DNA from: Bacillus salipaludis
GTDB taxonomy: Bacteria; Bacillota; Bacilli; Bacillales_B; DSM-18226
DNA: 64,000 nt
Direction of reading: 5' to 3'
NCBI RefSeq assembly: GCF_004358205.1
Contig: NZ_SMYO01000002.1
Span: forward strand, 248,001 to 312,000
The notes under the pieces are model-generated. The model saw only the letters and a program-made list of their open reading frames with translations, did not search any database and was not told the DNA's origin. Of the stretch, positions 51,649 through 59,815 are shown piece by piece. Both the position numbers and the translations under genes were made by a program. Numbering within the stretch: position 1 is the first letter of the stretch; each line of letters opens with the position of its first letter.

Positions 51649-53271
51649 TTAACCTTCGACCAACTTGCTCCGTTTGCATTCTTCGTGGAATGCGCGGAGG
51701 CGTTTGGTTCGTTCCATAAGGGTTTCGATGAAGTATTCCCAGTCGTCGACGCGTTTGACTTTTTTGTAGATGGTCCGCAGTTTTTTTAGGTGCCGTACGG
51801 CCATTTTGTAGCTGGAGCGGTTTTTGGCGTCGATTTCCCGCTGGGCCGATTGGTGGAGCAGCGCAAGCAGCACCTCGGGTTTTTCCTTTTCAATCAGCTT
51901 CACCCGGTCCTTCGGGATATCATAGAAATTCAACCCGACAAACGCCTGGAGCTCGCCCCATTTATCAAACATCCCGCGTTCAAACAGCAAATATTCATAA
52001 TCCGAATAACTGTAAGGAAGCGTCTGCATCAATGCCTTTTCAAATAAATCAAAACGGTCGTTCCCGCCACAATAGGGGGCAATCGCCCGAATGGCCGTTC
52101 TCGTAAAACTTGAACAACTATGATAACCGTTCAGAGAATCCAAGTACTTTTTAATTCTTCCGATAAACAGTTCAATTACCGGTCCGACACGTTTCCATGC
52201 TTTCTGGCTGCTCAAAAGATCAATCCAGTAAAGGATGTAAGGCGTAGTCCAATCCTCTCCGGAAGCTTGGATTAACTTAAGTGCCGTATCATCCTTCTGC
52301 AGAAGAAAGTTCAAGTGAACCCCGGCAATCATCAGCGGTCCTGGGTTTTCCCAATCCTGGAGCTCTTTCATCCGCGTGCTAATTTTCAAGATTTCCTCTT
52401 CTCGCCAGTCCTTCTTTTTAAACAAGTTAGTCCAAAGCAGGCGGTAAAAATAGATCCGTTCAAATTCAAGACGCTGCACACAGGTCAACAAATCAAAGGC
52501 GTCGTCTTTCAATTTTAAAATAAACTCATCAAAATCAAACGGCATCGACTGCATGCCGATTTTCTCGACAAGCTCTTCGGCATCGTCCTGTAATTTTTCA
52601 AACACGCTGCCATAGGTACGTTTGGATATTTCCTCGGAGTGTTCCGACCGCTCACTGAGCATGGCCAGCTTTTTAAACGAAATGACTGTTCCAACCATTT
52701 CATAGAGCAGACGCCATTCTTTCTCCACCGGGGCACTGGCACGAACCTGCCGCTCATAAATTTTGAACAATTCCTCAATCACATAGGGGCTCGTCGATTT
52801 CTTCGATTGCAGAAGCGTATCAAAGCTTACTTCAAAGGAATGGACCCAACGTCCGTAATCCGGCTTCAACACACCATTGGCCTTGATCAAATCCTTCGCC
52901 GTCTGGAGTCCCCAGCTGGCGGCCGCCATTTTTTCCTTCATCGGTTCGCGCCACGCTTCTACCCACTCAGCGACACTGCCGACCTGTGAATAGGCTGCAA
53001 AAAAAACAGCCATCTGATGGCGGCACCATTCTTCTGATGGGCAGGAGCATTCACTCATCGTAAAAAAGGTAAGGTCGAGGGTTACCTTCACCGGTGTCAC
53101 ATCCTGAACTGTTGCCGTGACTGTAGTCTTGCCGAACGATAGCTGCGATACCAACCCTTGCCGGTACAGCATCAACCCCTTTTGGATCATCCTCGCATCC
53201 TCAGTGGAATTCGGACTCAGCAGATCCTTAATCTCGTCCGCAAACCCCTGTATCTCCTCCGTCAACTCCAA
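51649..53271 (-). CDS. ywqB: SWIM zinc-finger protein YwqB
   Basis: Read from a TTG at 53271 (8 bases after AAAGGGGG on the minus strand), giving 540 residues. The frame extends upstream to 53424 through a dispersed repeat, but without homology or ribosome binding site. SWIM motif C75-x-C77-x5-C83-x-H85 (CSCPSEEWCRH) is near the N-terminus, followed by a long helical region. SWIM domains bind DNA or proteins; B. subtilis YwqB is encoded next to helicase YwqA, so they may act together. Here they are separated by the catabolic island. Confidence 0.88.
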   Translation of the reverse strand: MELTEEIQGFADEIKDLLSPNSTEDARMIQKGLMLYRQGLVSQLSFGKTTVTATVQDVTPVKVTLDLTFFTMSECSCPSEEWCRHQMAVFFAAYSQVGSVAEWVEAWREPMKEKMAAASWGLQTAKDLIKANGVLKPDYGRWVHSFEVSFDTLLQSKKSTSPYVIEELFKIYERQVRASAPVEKEWRLLYEMVGTVISFKKLAMLSERSEHSEEISKRTYGSVFEKLQDDAEELVEKIGMQSMPFDFDEFILKLKDDAFDLLTCVQRLEFERIYFYRLLWTNLFKKKDWREEEILKISTRMKELQDWENPGPLMIAGVHLNFLLQKDDTALKLIQASGEDWTTPYILYWIDLLSSQKAWKRVGPVIELFIGRIKKYLDSLNGYHSCSSFTRTAIRAIAPYCGGNDRFDLFEKALMQTLPYSYSDYEYLLFERGMFDKWGELQAFVGLNFYDIPKDRVKLIEKEKPEVLLALLHQSAQREIDAKNRSSYKMAVRHLKKLRTIYKKVKRVDDWEYFIETLMERTKRLRAFHEECKRSKLVEG

Positions 53272-53354
53272 AACCAAAACCCCCTTTACCCGAAAAAATC
53301 CATATTCCACTATTATACCCAAAAAATCATAGTAAGAGGAGGGGAGTGCTTGAA

Positions 53355-53400
53355 TCGACAAAATTCGGGTGGTGACAGGCACCGCCTGAATTTTGTCGAT
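53355..53400. repeat. Dispersed palindrome, 'TCGACAAAATTC' type
   Basis: ATCGACAAAATTCGGGTGGT and GCCTGAATTTTGTCGAT pair around GACAGGCACC. Confidence 0.85.
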
Positions 53401-53574
53401 TGGATTTTTTCTTTTATGGTGCATAAATTATTGTGTTTTGGGCATTCTGTTATTAATGAACTAGTTCCTATCGTATTCTAGCTCTGATTTGGTTACCTTC
53501 TAGCCGGTTAATCTAGGGTTTACGATATGGGGCTAGTTTTTATTTTGGGTACTTTTTGCTTTTGGGGTTTTGGA

Positions 53575-53658
53575 TTTACCCTCCGGTTTGGGTCATTTAC
53601 CCACCAGTTCCGTAGTTTTACCTTCCGCTTTTGCTGTTTTACCGTCCACTACGACCTC
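53575..53658. repeat. 21-bp tandem repeat block A, 4 units
   Basis: Units start at 53575, 53596, 53617 and 53638, each beginning TTTACC or TTTACY and continuing -CC-xx-. All are exactly 21 bp. Confidence 0.9.
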
Positions 53659-53770
53659 TCATTGATCTAAATTCCGAAAAAGGTAACTTACCCTCCATTT
53701 TTATGAGGGGAAAAGTGAGATTTTCAAACAAAACTACGAAAAATCCACCAACCAACTACCTACCAATCCA

Positions 53771-53896
53771 TGTACCCTCCACTTTTAAAGGTTCACCCAC
53801 CGGTTTAGGCCATTTACACACCAGCTCAGTAGTTTTACCCTCCACTTTTGCAACTTTACCGTCCACTTCGAATTCAACCCGCCACTAAGCAATTCG
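53771..53896. repeat. 21-bp tandem repeat block B, 6 units
   Basis: Units start at 53771, 53792, 53813, 53834, 53855 and 53876, each beginning TTTACC, TGTACC or close. All are exactly 21 bp and related to block A, 112 bp away. Confidence 0.9.
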
Positions 53897-53940
53897 ACAA
53901 AATTAGGGTGGTGACAGGCACCGCCCGGATTTTGTCGAAT
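53892..53940. repeat. Dispersed palindrome, 'TTCGACAAAATT' type
   Basis: ATTCGACAAAATTAGGGTGG and CCGCCCGGATTTTGTCGAAT around TGACAGGCA; nearly identical to 53355-53400. Confidence 0.85.
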
Positions 53941-54038
53941 ATTTAGAAATCTATTGCGCGATGGCAAGTTGGGTTATATAATTATGGTCAAGACCGTTAT
54001 TAACCGAAAATAAAAATCAAAGATGGAGGGTGAGTTGG

Positions 54039-55253
54039 ATGGGTAGTGGTAGGCGTCATTTTATTTTCTCGTTGTTGTTCCTTGGGTGGTTGGTGGATTC
54101 GTTGACGTTGTTTGGGATGAATGTAGCGATTATTCCGATTAGTAAAGAGTTGCATTTGTCACAGACTCAAAGCGGGATGGTGATTAGCAGCTTCTGGTTG
54201 AGCAGTGCGTTAATGACACTGATTGCCGGCTGGGTCTCTGACAAATTTGGCTCCAGGAAAGTCATTGTCATTGCTGTATTTATCATTTCACTATTTTCAT
54301 TGTTAACCGGGATGACCGGATCATTCATCGCAATTCTAGCAATTCGTTTTGTTCTTGGATTAGGGGACGGGGGTCTTCCAACAGGCTCAGGTGTGGCAAT
54401 CACCGAAATTTACAAAAGAGAAGTACGTGCACGAGCCAAGTCGATGCTGCTAGCTGCACAACTAATCGGCGGAGTCCTCGCCTTATATCTTGCCGGCGTC
54501 ATCGCAGACACATGGGGCTGGCGGGTGATGTTTTACATCGTTGGCGGTCTAGGTCTCGTTGTAACCCTATTACTCTTTAAATATTACAATCCACCAAAGG
54601 TTGAAAAATCAGCCAGCAATCATTCAAATTCCTTACCAATGAAAGACCTATACAAAAGTAAGCTTCTATGGACAATCGTCATTATGTATTTTTGTTCAAG
54701 TGTGGTCCACTGGGGATTCTCCTCCTGGCTGCCTTCATATTTGGAGCAAACCCGCCACCTGAATTTACGAGATGTGGGCTCACTTTCGATGATTCCACAA
54801 GCATGTGGATTGCTAGCGGCCGTTCTTACAGGTTTTTTAATCGATAAATCCTTAGTAGGCAAGGAAAAATTCATCGTTTTAATCGGCGCAATTGTTTCCG
54901 GTATTTGTTTGTATTTAATGTTCAAGGCACCAAATATTCAACTAGCGATTACTTATCAAAGTATTTTCTCCCTGGGCGATTCGGCGATTGCGATGGCAAT
55001 TATCACGATTCCGCTCAAATATGTTTCGCAGAATATCATTGGCTCGTTTATGGGAATGATGTATTTTGCCGGGGGAATGGCCGGGTTTATTGCACCAACG
55101 GCAATGGGGGCGCTAATCGACAGCTTTGGAGGATCGTTCCAAGCAGCATTCATCTTCCTCATTTGCGCACTGGCGGTCGTGTTAATTTGCGGCTTATTCT
55201 ATAAAATTCCCAAAAATAATCCTAGTATCATAGAGAACAACCAATCAGCATAA
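54039..55253 (+). CDS. MFS transporter
   Basis: A 404-residue 12-helix transporter, start at 54039 (MGSGRRHF) after TGGAGGG. Motif A-like loop GWVSDKFGSRKV between helices 2 and 3, LGLGDGGLPTG and the repeat in the C-half. It belongs to the organic anion or sugar-phosphate-like MFS subgroup. The next gene, 13 bp downstream, encodes an M20 amidohydrolase, so the pair probably imports and hydrolyses an N-acyl or amide compound, as AbgT/AbgB do; inference from the operon. Confidence 0.9.
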   Translation: MGSGRRHFIFSLLFLGWLVDSLTLFGMNVAIIPISKELHLSQTQSGMVISSFWLSSALMTLIAGWVSDKFGSRKVIVIAVFIISLFSLLTGMTGSFIAILAIRFVLGLGDGGLPTGSGVAITEIYKREVRARAKSMLLAAQLIGGVLALYLAGVIADTWGWRVMFYIVGGLGLVVTLLLFKYYNPPKVEKSASNHSNSLPMKDLYKSKLLWTIVIMYFCSSVVHWGFSSWLPSYLEQTRHLNLRDVGSLSMIPQACGLLAAVLTGFLIDKSLVGKEKFIVLIGAIVSGICLYLMFKAPNIQLAITYQSIFSLGDSAIAMAIITIPLKYVSQNIIGSFMGMMYFAGGMAGFIAPTAMGALIDSFGGSFQAAFIFLICALAVVLICGLFYKIPKNNPSIIENNQSA

Positions 55254-55266
55254 GAGGTGACCAAAC

Positions 55267-56673
55267 ATGGATTTTCGCACAAGATTATCACAAATTATCG
55301 AAGAAAAGCGGGAAAAATTGATTCAAGTAAGTGACCAGATTTGGAGTTACGCGGAAACAGGCTTCGAGGAGTTTCGATCAGCGGAGCTACTTTGCAAAAC
55401 ACTAGAAGAAGAGGGATTTTCGGTAGAAAAAGGCATTGCCGATATTGAAACCGCTTTTATCGGCAGCTACGGTAGCGGGAAACCGGTGATCGCCTTCTTA
55501 GGCGAGTTTGATGCCCTTACAGGGTTAAGCCAAAACGGCGGCGCCACACAACCGGCCCCCGAAAAAACAGGTGGCAACGGACATGGCTGCGGTCATAACC
55601 TGCTCGGAACAGGATCCCTTGCGGCAGCGATTGCCCTAAGAACCTACATGATAGAAAACAATATCGAAGGGACGGTCCGTTATTATGGCTGCCCGGGTGA
55701 GGAAATTGGCGGCGGCAAGACCTTTATGGCGAGAGCGGGAGTGTTTGATGATGTCGACTTTGCCTTAACCTGGCACCCGGGAACCACGAATAATATTTGG
55801 TCGGCGAGAACCCTTGCCTGTTATGAAGTATATTTCAAATTTAAGGGGAAAAGTTCGCATGCGGCAGCAACCCCGCATTTAGGCAGAAGCGCCCTTGACG
55901 GTGTTGAACTGATGAATATCGGCGTGAATTATTTACGTGAGCATATCATTCCTGAAGCACGGGTGCATTACGCGATCACCAATACGGGCGGACTTTCTCC
56001 AAATGTGGTTCAGGCGGAGGCGGAAGTTTTGTATTTTGTGAGGGCACCAAGGGTTTCGCAGACCGAAGAGGTGTACCAGCGGGTTTGCGATATCGCGCGG
56101 GGGGCGGCACTGATGACCGGAACCGAGGTAGAGATCGACCTCGCTTCAGCGCTCTCGAATGTGATTCCGAATACGACGCTAGAAGAAGTGATGTATGAGA
56201 ACTTTGTGGAATTGGGTGTGCCTGAACATAATGAAGAGGAGCTTCAATTTGCACAAAAAATCCGGGCAACACTAGCAGAGGCGGACAAGAAGTTTGAGGT
56301 GGAGAAGAATCGGGCATTGGCGGGTAAAGATATGGCGGATCACATTAATCCGTTTTCTCCAGATGAATTTATGGCAGGGTCGACGGATGTGGGGGATGTG
56401 AGCTGGATTGTGCCGACTGCGCAATGTATGACGGCCTGTGAACCGCTCGGGACGCCGCTCCATACATGGCAAATCGTCGCGACGGGAACGACTTCGATTG
56501 CGCATAAGGGGATGCTTCATGCTGGAAAAATTATGGCGGCAACCGCGGTCGATGTTTTGCAGAGGCCGGAGCTTATTGAAAAAGCGAAGGCGGAGCTGGT
56601 GGAGCGCCGGGATGGCGAAGAGTATGTGTGTCCATTGCCGCCCGAGGTAAAGGAATATAAGGTTAGGATTTGA
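55267..56673 (+). CDS. M20-family amidohydrolase (AbgB-like)
   Basis: A 468-residue metallopeptidase-fold protein: start motif EKREKLIQVSDQIWSYAETGFEEFRS, metal ligands in HGCGHNLLG (Cys108, His110), GCPGEEIGGGK and TWHPG, and a dimerisation domain with GKSSHAAATPHLGRSALDGVELMN. The family hydrolyses N-acyl amino acids or p-aminobenzoyl-glutamate. It is the second gene of a unit with the MFS carrier and ends with a terminator. The last ~25 codons and the terminator have a second, decayed copy at 58.5 kb. Confidence 0.93.
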   Translation: MDFRTRLSQIIEEKREKLIQVSDQIWSYAETGFEEFRSAELLCKTLEEEGFSVEKGIADIETAFIGSYGSGKPVIAFLGEFDALTGLSQNGGATQPAPEKTGGNGHGCGHNLLGTGSLAAAIALRTYMIENNIEGTVRYYGCPGEEIGGGKTFMARAGVFDDVDFALTWHPGTTNNIWSARTLACYEVYFKFKGKSSHAAATPHLGRSALDGVELMNIGVNYLREHIIPEARVHYAITNTGGLSPNVVQAEAEVLYFVRAPRVSQTEEVYQRVCDIARGAALMTGTEVEIDLASALSNVIPNTTLEEVMYENFVELGVPEHNEEELQFAQKIRATLAEADKKFEVEKNRALAGKDMADHINPFSPDEFMAGSTDVGDVSWIVPTAQCMTACEPLGTPLHTWQIVATGTTSIAHKGMLHAGKIMAATAVDVLQRPELIEKAKAELVERRDGEEYVCPLPPEVKEYKVRI

Positions 56674-56686
56674 TGACAAGGAAAAG

Positions 56687-56717
56687 GCGTGCACAGTGTG
56701 ATAGCACGCTTTTTTTA
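56687..56717 (+). terminator. Terminator of the MFS/M20 unit
   Basis: GCGTGC (56687-56692), loop ACAGTGTGATA, GCACGC (56704-56709), then TTTTTTT. Confidence 0.9.
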
Positions 56718-56792
56718 TATTCGATTAGATTTATTTCTTCATCAAAAGCACCCCGGTAGTTAAGGATGAAATTAGAGACAATCTCCGCCTAT

Positions 56793-56996
56793 CTGGAAGG
56801 ACATTTATAAGACTTTAAGCGGAAAAATGTCCCTCTGGCCCAGCTGGAAGGACACTTTTTGGTTTTTAAGCGGAAAAATGTCCCACCATCCAATCTGGAA
56901 GGACATTTTTAAGACTTTAAGCGGAATAATGTCCCACCAGCCTATCTGAAAGGACAGTTTTAAGACTTTAAACCGAATAATGTCCCGATGGAGTAT
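56793..56996. repeat. 51-bp tandem repeat, 4 units
   Basis: CTGGAAGGAC (or CTGAAAGGAC) recurs at 56793, 56844, 56895 and 56946, a strict 51-bp period. Each unit contains AAGGACA and TTAAGCGGAATAATGTCC, so GGACAT and ATGTCC arms could fold a hairpin per unit. No coding evidence. Confidence 0.88.
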
Positions 56997-57000
56997 ATTA

Positions 57001-57034
57001 AAAAACCAACCCTTAAAGATTTGAGTTGGTTTTT
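57001..57034. terminator. Hairpin between repeats and DUF3231 gene
   Basis: AAAAACCAAC / GTTGGTTTTT with A/T runs on both sides; the minus strand reading directly follows the DUF3231 stop. Confidence 0.8.
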
Positions 57035-57035
57035 G

Positions 57036-57587
57036 TTATCGTGGTAGACCAGGAGGATAGTAATAGGGGGGGACTTTAAGCCACCCTCGTTTACGCATAA
57101 GTGTTTTTAAGGTGGTTCCATACGTTGCCCATTCTAGATAGTTTTGCAACCAAATTAATCCGACATCATTTCGAATAGAATCAGCTTGTCCCTTCGAACA
57201 CGCTTGCAAACAGGTAACTAGCTTGAAAGCTATACCATTTGCCAGTTCATTATCCGTCAACTTTACTCCTAAAGGAATATCATTTGGGTATGAATTTGGT
57301 TTTGATGATGATACATCCGGTAAGGGAATTCCCTCTTTTTTCATAAAATTGCTTAATTTTTTTACTTGTGATTCACATATTCGGATTACATCCGTTAACA
57401 TTTCTTTGACTTCATCATCAGTTGTCGTATTTAACCCCATTTCCTCATAACGAATGAACTCTTCCATCAAAGTTAAATACGTCCAACAGTCACCCGCTTC
57501 AATGATATGTAATGGTGATTTTGCTTCATTTGTTGTATCAATCGATATTTTAAGCATATTCCAAATCGCTTCAAAAGGATTAGACAT
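57036..57587 (-). CDS. DUF3231 family protein (single domain)
   Basis: A 183-residue helical protein, start at 57587: AAGGAGGT is 7 bases away, while the first ATG at 57593 touches it. It has SPLHIIEAGDCWTYLTLMEEFIRYEE, RICESQVKKLSNFMKKEGIPLPD, and LTDNELANGIAFKLVTCLQACSKGQ, matching one DUF3231 unit; the larger relative at 62891 has two. DUF3231 proteins are spore coat-associated (CotF-like) in some Bacilli. Ends YYYPPGLPR, an unusual Tyr/Pro tail. Function unknown. Confidence 0.82.
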   Translation of the reverse strand: MSNPFEAIWNMLKISIDTTNEAKSPLHIIEAGDCWTYLTLMEEFIRYEEMGLNTTTDDEVKEMLTDVIRICESQVKKLSNFMKKEGIPLPDVSSSKPNSYPNDIPLGVKLTDNELANGIAFKLVTCLQACSKGQADSIRNDVGLIWLQNYLEWATYGTTLKTLMRKRGWLKVPPYYYPPGLPR

Positions 57588-57764
57588 GATCATACCTCCT
57601 TAACTATATTATTCCAATTTTTAAAAAAAGAATGTAATTTTAGAAAGACCTTAAGGGAACAAGAAAAAGAGTCGCAGCATACAACTCTTTGTTAAACCCA
57701 AGGTTAGCGTCCTTCACAGCCCAAACTTCAATTTTCGATGTAAAATAAGGAACAGTCTAGCGTT

Positions 57765-58313
57765 TTAGTTTAAAACGTTGATGAATTCATCTTTTAATTT
57801 CTCTAACTGCTCTTTGACACCGCGATCAACCAGATTTCCTTTCTCATCAAATCTTTCACGGGCATTCCCCACTTGGATAATGGGTCTATTGATCAACTTT
57901 ACATTTAAAGCATGCATAACATCCCGTAAATGACTTTGTGAGACTCCAACCTGAATGGAGGCAGCACCCATAACGGCAGTTGGTTTGCCTGCTAATGGTC
58001 TTTGTAAAGAACCGCGTGATAACCATTCTAGAGCATTTTTTAGCACAGCCGTATAGGACAAATTGTATTCGGGTGTACTAACGATTACAGCATCCGCAGA
58101 CTCCACTAATTCTTTAAGTTTTAATACGGTTTCAGGCAAGTTGTTTTCTCTTTCTTCGCTAAAAAAGGGGAGTTCTGATAAATCAGCTATTGTAAATTTA
58201 ATGTGATCGGGCAGCTGCTGTTCAAATGCACGTAATAAACCACGGTTAAACGAATTTTTACGTAAGCTGCCGCAAATCCCCACAATATGTAATTCGGATT
58301 TTAAGTCTTCCAT
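57765..58313 (-). CDS. NADPH-dependent FMN reductase/azobenzene reductase family
   Basis: A 182-residue flavodoxin-like protein. Phosphate loop HIVGICGSLRKNSFNRGLLRAF, flavin contacts STPEYNLSYTAVLKNALEWLSRG, and KPTAVMGAASIQVGVSQSHLR. These features match the azobenzene reductase/chromate reductase type (YhdA-like). Monocistronic on the minus strand; TAGGAGGAT precedes the ATG. Probable quinone or azo detoxification. Confidence 0.9.
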   Translation of the reverse strand: MEDLKSELHIVGICGSLRKNSFNRGLLRAFEQQLPDHIKFTIADLSELPFFSEERENNLPETVLKLKELVESADAVIVSTPEYNLSYTAVLKNALEWLSRGSLQRPLAGKPTAVMGAASIQVGVSQSHLRDVMHALNVKLINRPIIQVGNARERFDEKGNLVDRGVKEQLEKLKDEFINVLN

Positions 58314-58400
58314 AGTTAATCCTCCTATTGTATAAAATTGTCACTTTGACCATATAGTACAACGCCTATCGTAACAAGAACCATTTATCATAGGACTGAA

Positions 58401-58500
58401 CATAAGAAGGGGAATGTTGTCATCAAAGTGGAACAAATCTAACACAATCTTTTGATCATTAAGTTCCAAAAGATAATTAATTTTGGGGAACAGGATTGTT
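58401..58500 (+). pseudogene. Remnant of a quinone oxidoreductase-like 3' end
   Basis: CATAAGAAGGGGAATGTTGT and CATCAAAGTGGAACAAATCT equal the 3' coding end of 61285-62261 with few changes; ATAATTAATTTTGGGGAACA and GGATTGTT match its terminator's right arm. The left arm of the hairpin is decayed. Confidence 0.8.
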
Positions 58501-58576
58501 ACCGCCGAAGGTTAAGGAATATAAGGTTCGAATCTAATGACAAGGAAAAGGCGTGCACCGTTTGCACGCCTTTTTA
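58501..58576 (+). pseudogene. Remnant of the M20 amidohydrolase 3' end with terminator
   Basis: CCGCCGAAGGTTAAGGAATA and TAAGGTTCGAATCTAATGAC match 56639-56676, then the terminator GGCGTGCA / TGCACGCC plus TTTTT. The terminator is still intact. Confidence 0.8.
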
Positions 58577-58668
58577 AAAAATGCCTAAAATAAAAAAGCA
58601 CAAGAACAAGAAGGGGTGCATAGCCTATTAAAACGAGTTTAACTTAAATAAAAAGGATGGCTGTCAAA

Positions 58669-58893
58669 ATGCCTGCGATTATTTTTGGACCGGTAACAAT
58701 AAATAATATCACTGGAAATGGTGATGTCCAATTTGGTGATAGCTTGTTCAACTCACCAAAGGTTGCATCTAAGACTCCTGCTGGTGCCGGTGGATTTAAC
58801 ACGGGAGCGTTCATAGTAACAAATACAGGTGTAAGTTCTACGAATTTTATTGACCCTGACGGAGTTGACCAGCCAACTATTGGTAATGCCTAA
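58669..58893 (+). CDS. GerPF-like spore germination protein
   Basis: A 74-residue protein, MPAIIFGPVTINNITGNGDV, with the GerPF/GerPA pattern of a conserved N-terminus, VQFGDSLFNSPK, GAGGFNTGAF and a final DGVDQPTIGNA. GerP proteins lie in the spore coat and help germinants reach the inner membrane. The start at 58669 is preferred over ATG 58657 because the paralog at 58979 has a stop there. It is 85 bp before the paralog. The remnant scar precedes it. Confidence 0.88.
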   Translation: MPAIIFGPVTINNITGNGDVQFGDSLFNSPKVASKTPAGAGGFNTGAFIVTNTGVSSTNFIDPDGVDQPTIGNA

Positions 58894-58978
58894 AGTAATA
58901 AAAACCGTTTTCCTTTCGTGATTTGGAATCTCTTAAAATTCCAAGAAATAAAAAATAATGAAAAGGATGGCTGCCTAA

Positions 58979-59203
58979 ATGCCTGCAATTATTAATGGAC
59001 CCGTATCAATCGATAATATCACCACAGATGGTAATGTTAAATTTGGTGACTCCATTTTTTTGACACCAAAGACTGATTCCAAAGCCTATGCTGGTTCTGG
59101 AGGATTTAACTCAGGGGGAGCAGTGATATCCAATACCGGGGTAAATGCTACAAATTATGTTGACCCTGATGTAGTAGATCAGCCAGTTTACGGTAATAAC
59201 TAA
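58979..59203 (+). CDS. GerPF-like spore germination protein, paralog
   Basis: A 74-residue paralog of the previous protein with the same length and pattern (MPAIINGPVSIDNITTDGNV, VKFGDSIFLTPK, GSGGFNSGGAV, DPDVVDQPVYGNN). The flanks are also similar (AAAAGGATGGCTG, ATTTGGAAT), so this is a tandem duplication of gene and leader. Confidence 0.88.
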   Translation: MPAIINGPVSIDNITTDGNVKFGDSIFLTPKTDSKAYAGSGGFNSGGAVISNTGVNATNYVDPDVVDQPVYGNN

Positions 59204-59441
59204 AGTGATAACAACCGTTTTCCCCTTCGTGATTTGGAATTTCTTAAATTCGGGGAATATAAAAAATACCAGGGAATGAAAGTGCATAAAAAAAGCGGAA
59301 GCCGGCACAACATTCCTTGGTATTTTTTCATGTGTGGATGGTCAAGCCCTGACAGGGCGCGATTGATCATATCATATAAGTACAAACAAGTATAACAGCT
59401 TGCACATATAATGATGTAAGAGCACTTTAGGGGGAATACAC

Positions 59442-59609
59442 TTGTTTGTTAAAAAAGACGGTATCCATATTGGTACCATTTCAGGCGGGGTTGTCAACTT
59501 CGGTGGGGCAGTTATTAATTCGCCAATAACTATATCAAAATCAGTTCGTGGGGCTGGAGGCGACAACACGGGGACAATCGTTATAACGAACGTAGGACGT
59601 AAAATATGA
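59442..59609 (+). CDS. Short GerPF/GerPA-like protein, TTG start
   Basis: A 55-residue protein, MFVKKDGIHIGTISGGVVNF, then GGAVINSPITISKSVRGAGG and DNTGTIVITNVG. It shares the G-x-V-x-FGG-x-x-x-x-SP and GAGG-x-NTG pattern with the two neighbours but is shorter at the C-terminus. The TTG at 59442 is supported by AGGGGGAA seven bases upstream; no ATG is available. Likely a minor member of the spore GerP family. Confidence 0.75.
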   Translation: MFVKKDGIHIGTISGGVVNFGGAVINSPITISKSVRGAGGDNTGTIVITNVGRKI

Positions 59610-59681
59610 ATTCAGAGTGCGATTTTGTTCCATTATTTTGTACGATCAGCAACAAAGATGACGAAAAGAGCCTTAAAAAGC

Positions 59682-59710
59682 AAAAGGGACAAGCATTTGC
59701 TTGCCCTTTT
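59682..59710 (+). terminator. Terminator after the GerPF-like genes
   Basis: AAAAGGG-CAAGC / GCTTG-CCCTTTT with one bulged A. Confidence 0.8.
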
Positions 59711-59815
59711 AGTAACACTAGTTTTAGGATGTTTGTAATAAACTAGGCATCCATCCAATCATATTTGGGTGAACACTCATAATCTACTGTAACTTTAAAT
59801 GAGAGGATGATTGGA

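Larger units (their letters stand above)
53272..54038. other. Repeat-rich intergenic region
   Basis: 767 bp containing two copies of the dispersed palindrome (53355-53400, 53892-53940) and two blocks of 21-bp repeats (53575-53658, 53771-53896). No gene is supported; short frames follow the repeat phase. Confidence 0.75.
58314..58668. other. Gene-remnant scar and upstream region of gerPF-like gene
   Basis: From 58401 to about 58500 the sequence matches the last ~14 codons and 3' flank of the quinone oxidoreductase gene at 62221 ([12 protein letters not shown] then stop). From about 58501 to 58580 it matches the 3' end of the M20 gene at 56639 (PKVKEYKVRI-like codons) and its GGCGTGCA terminator. 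Neither gene body is present. Confidence 0.85.
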
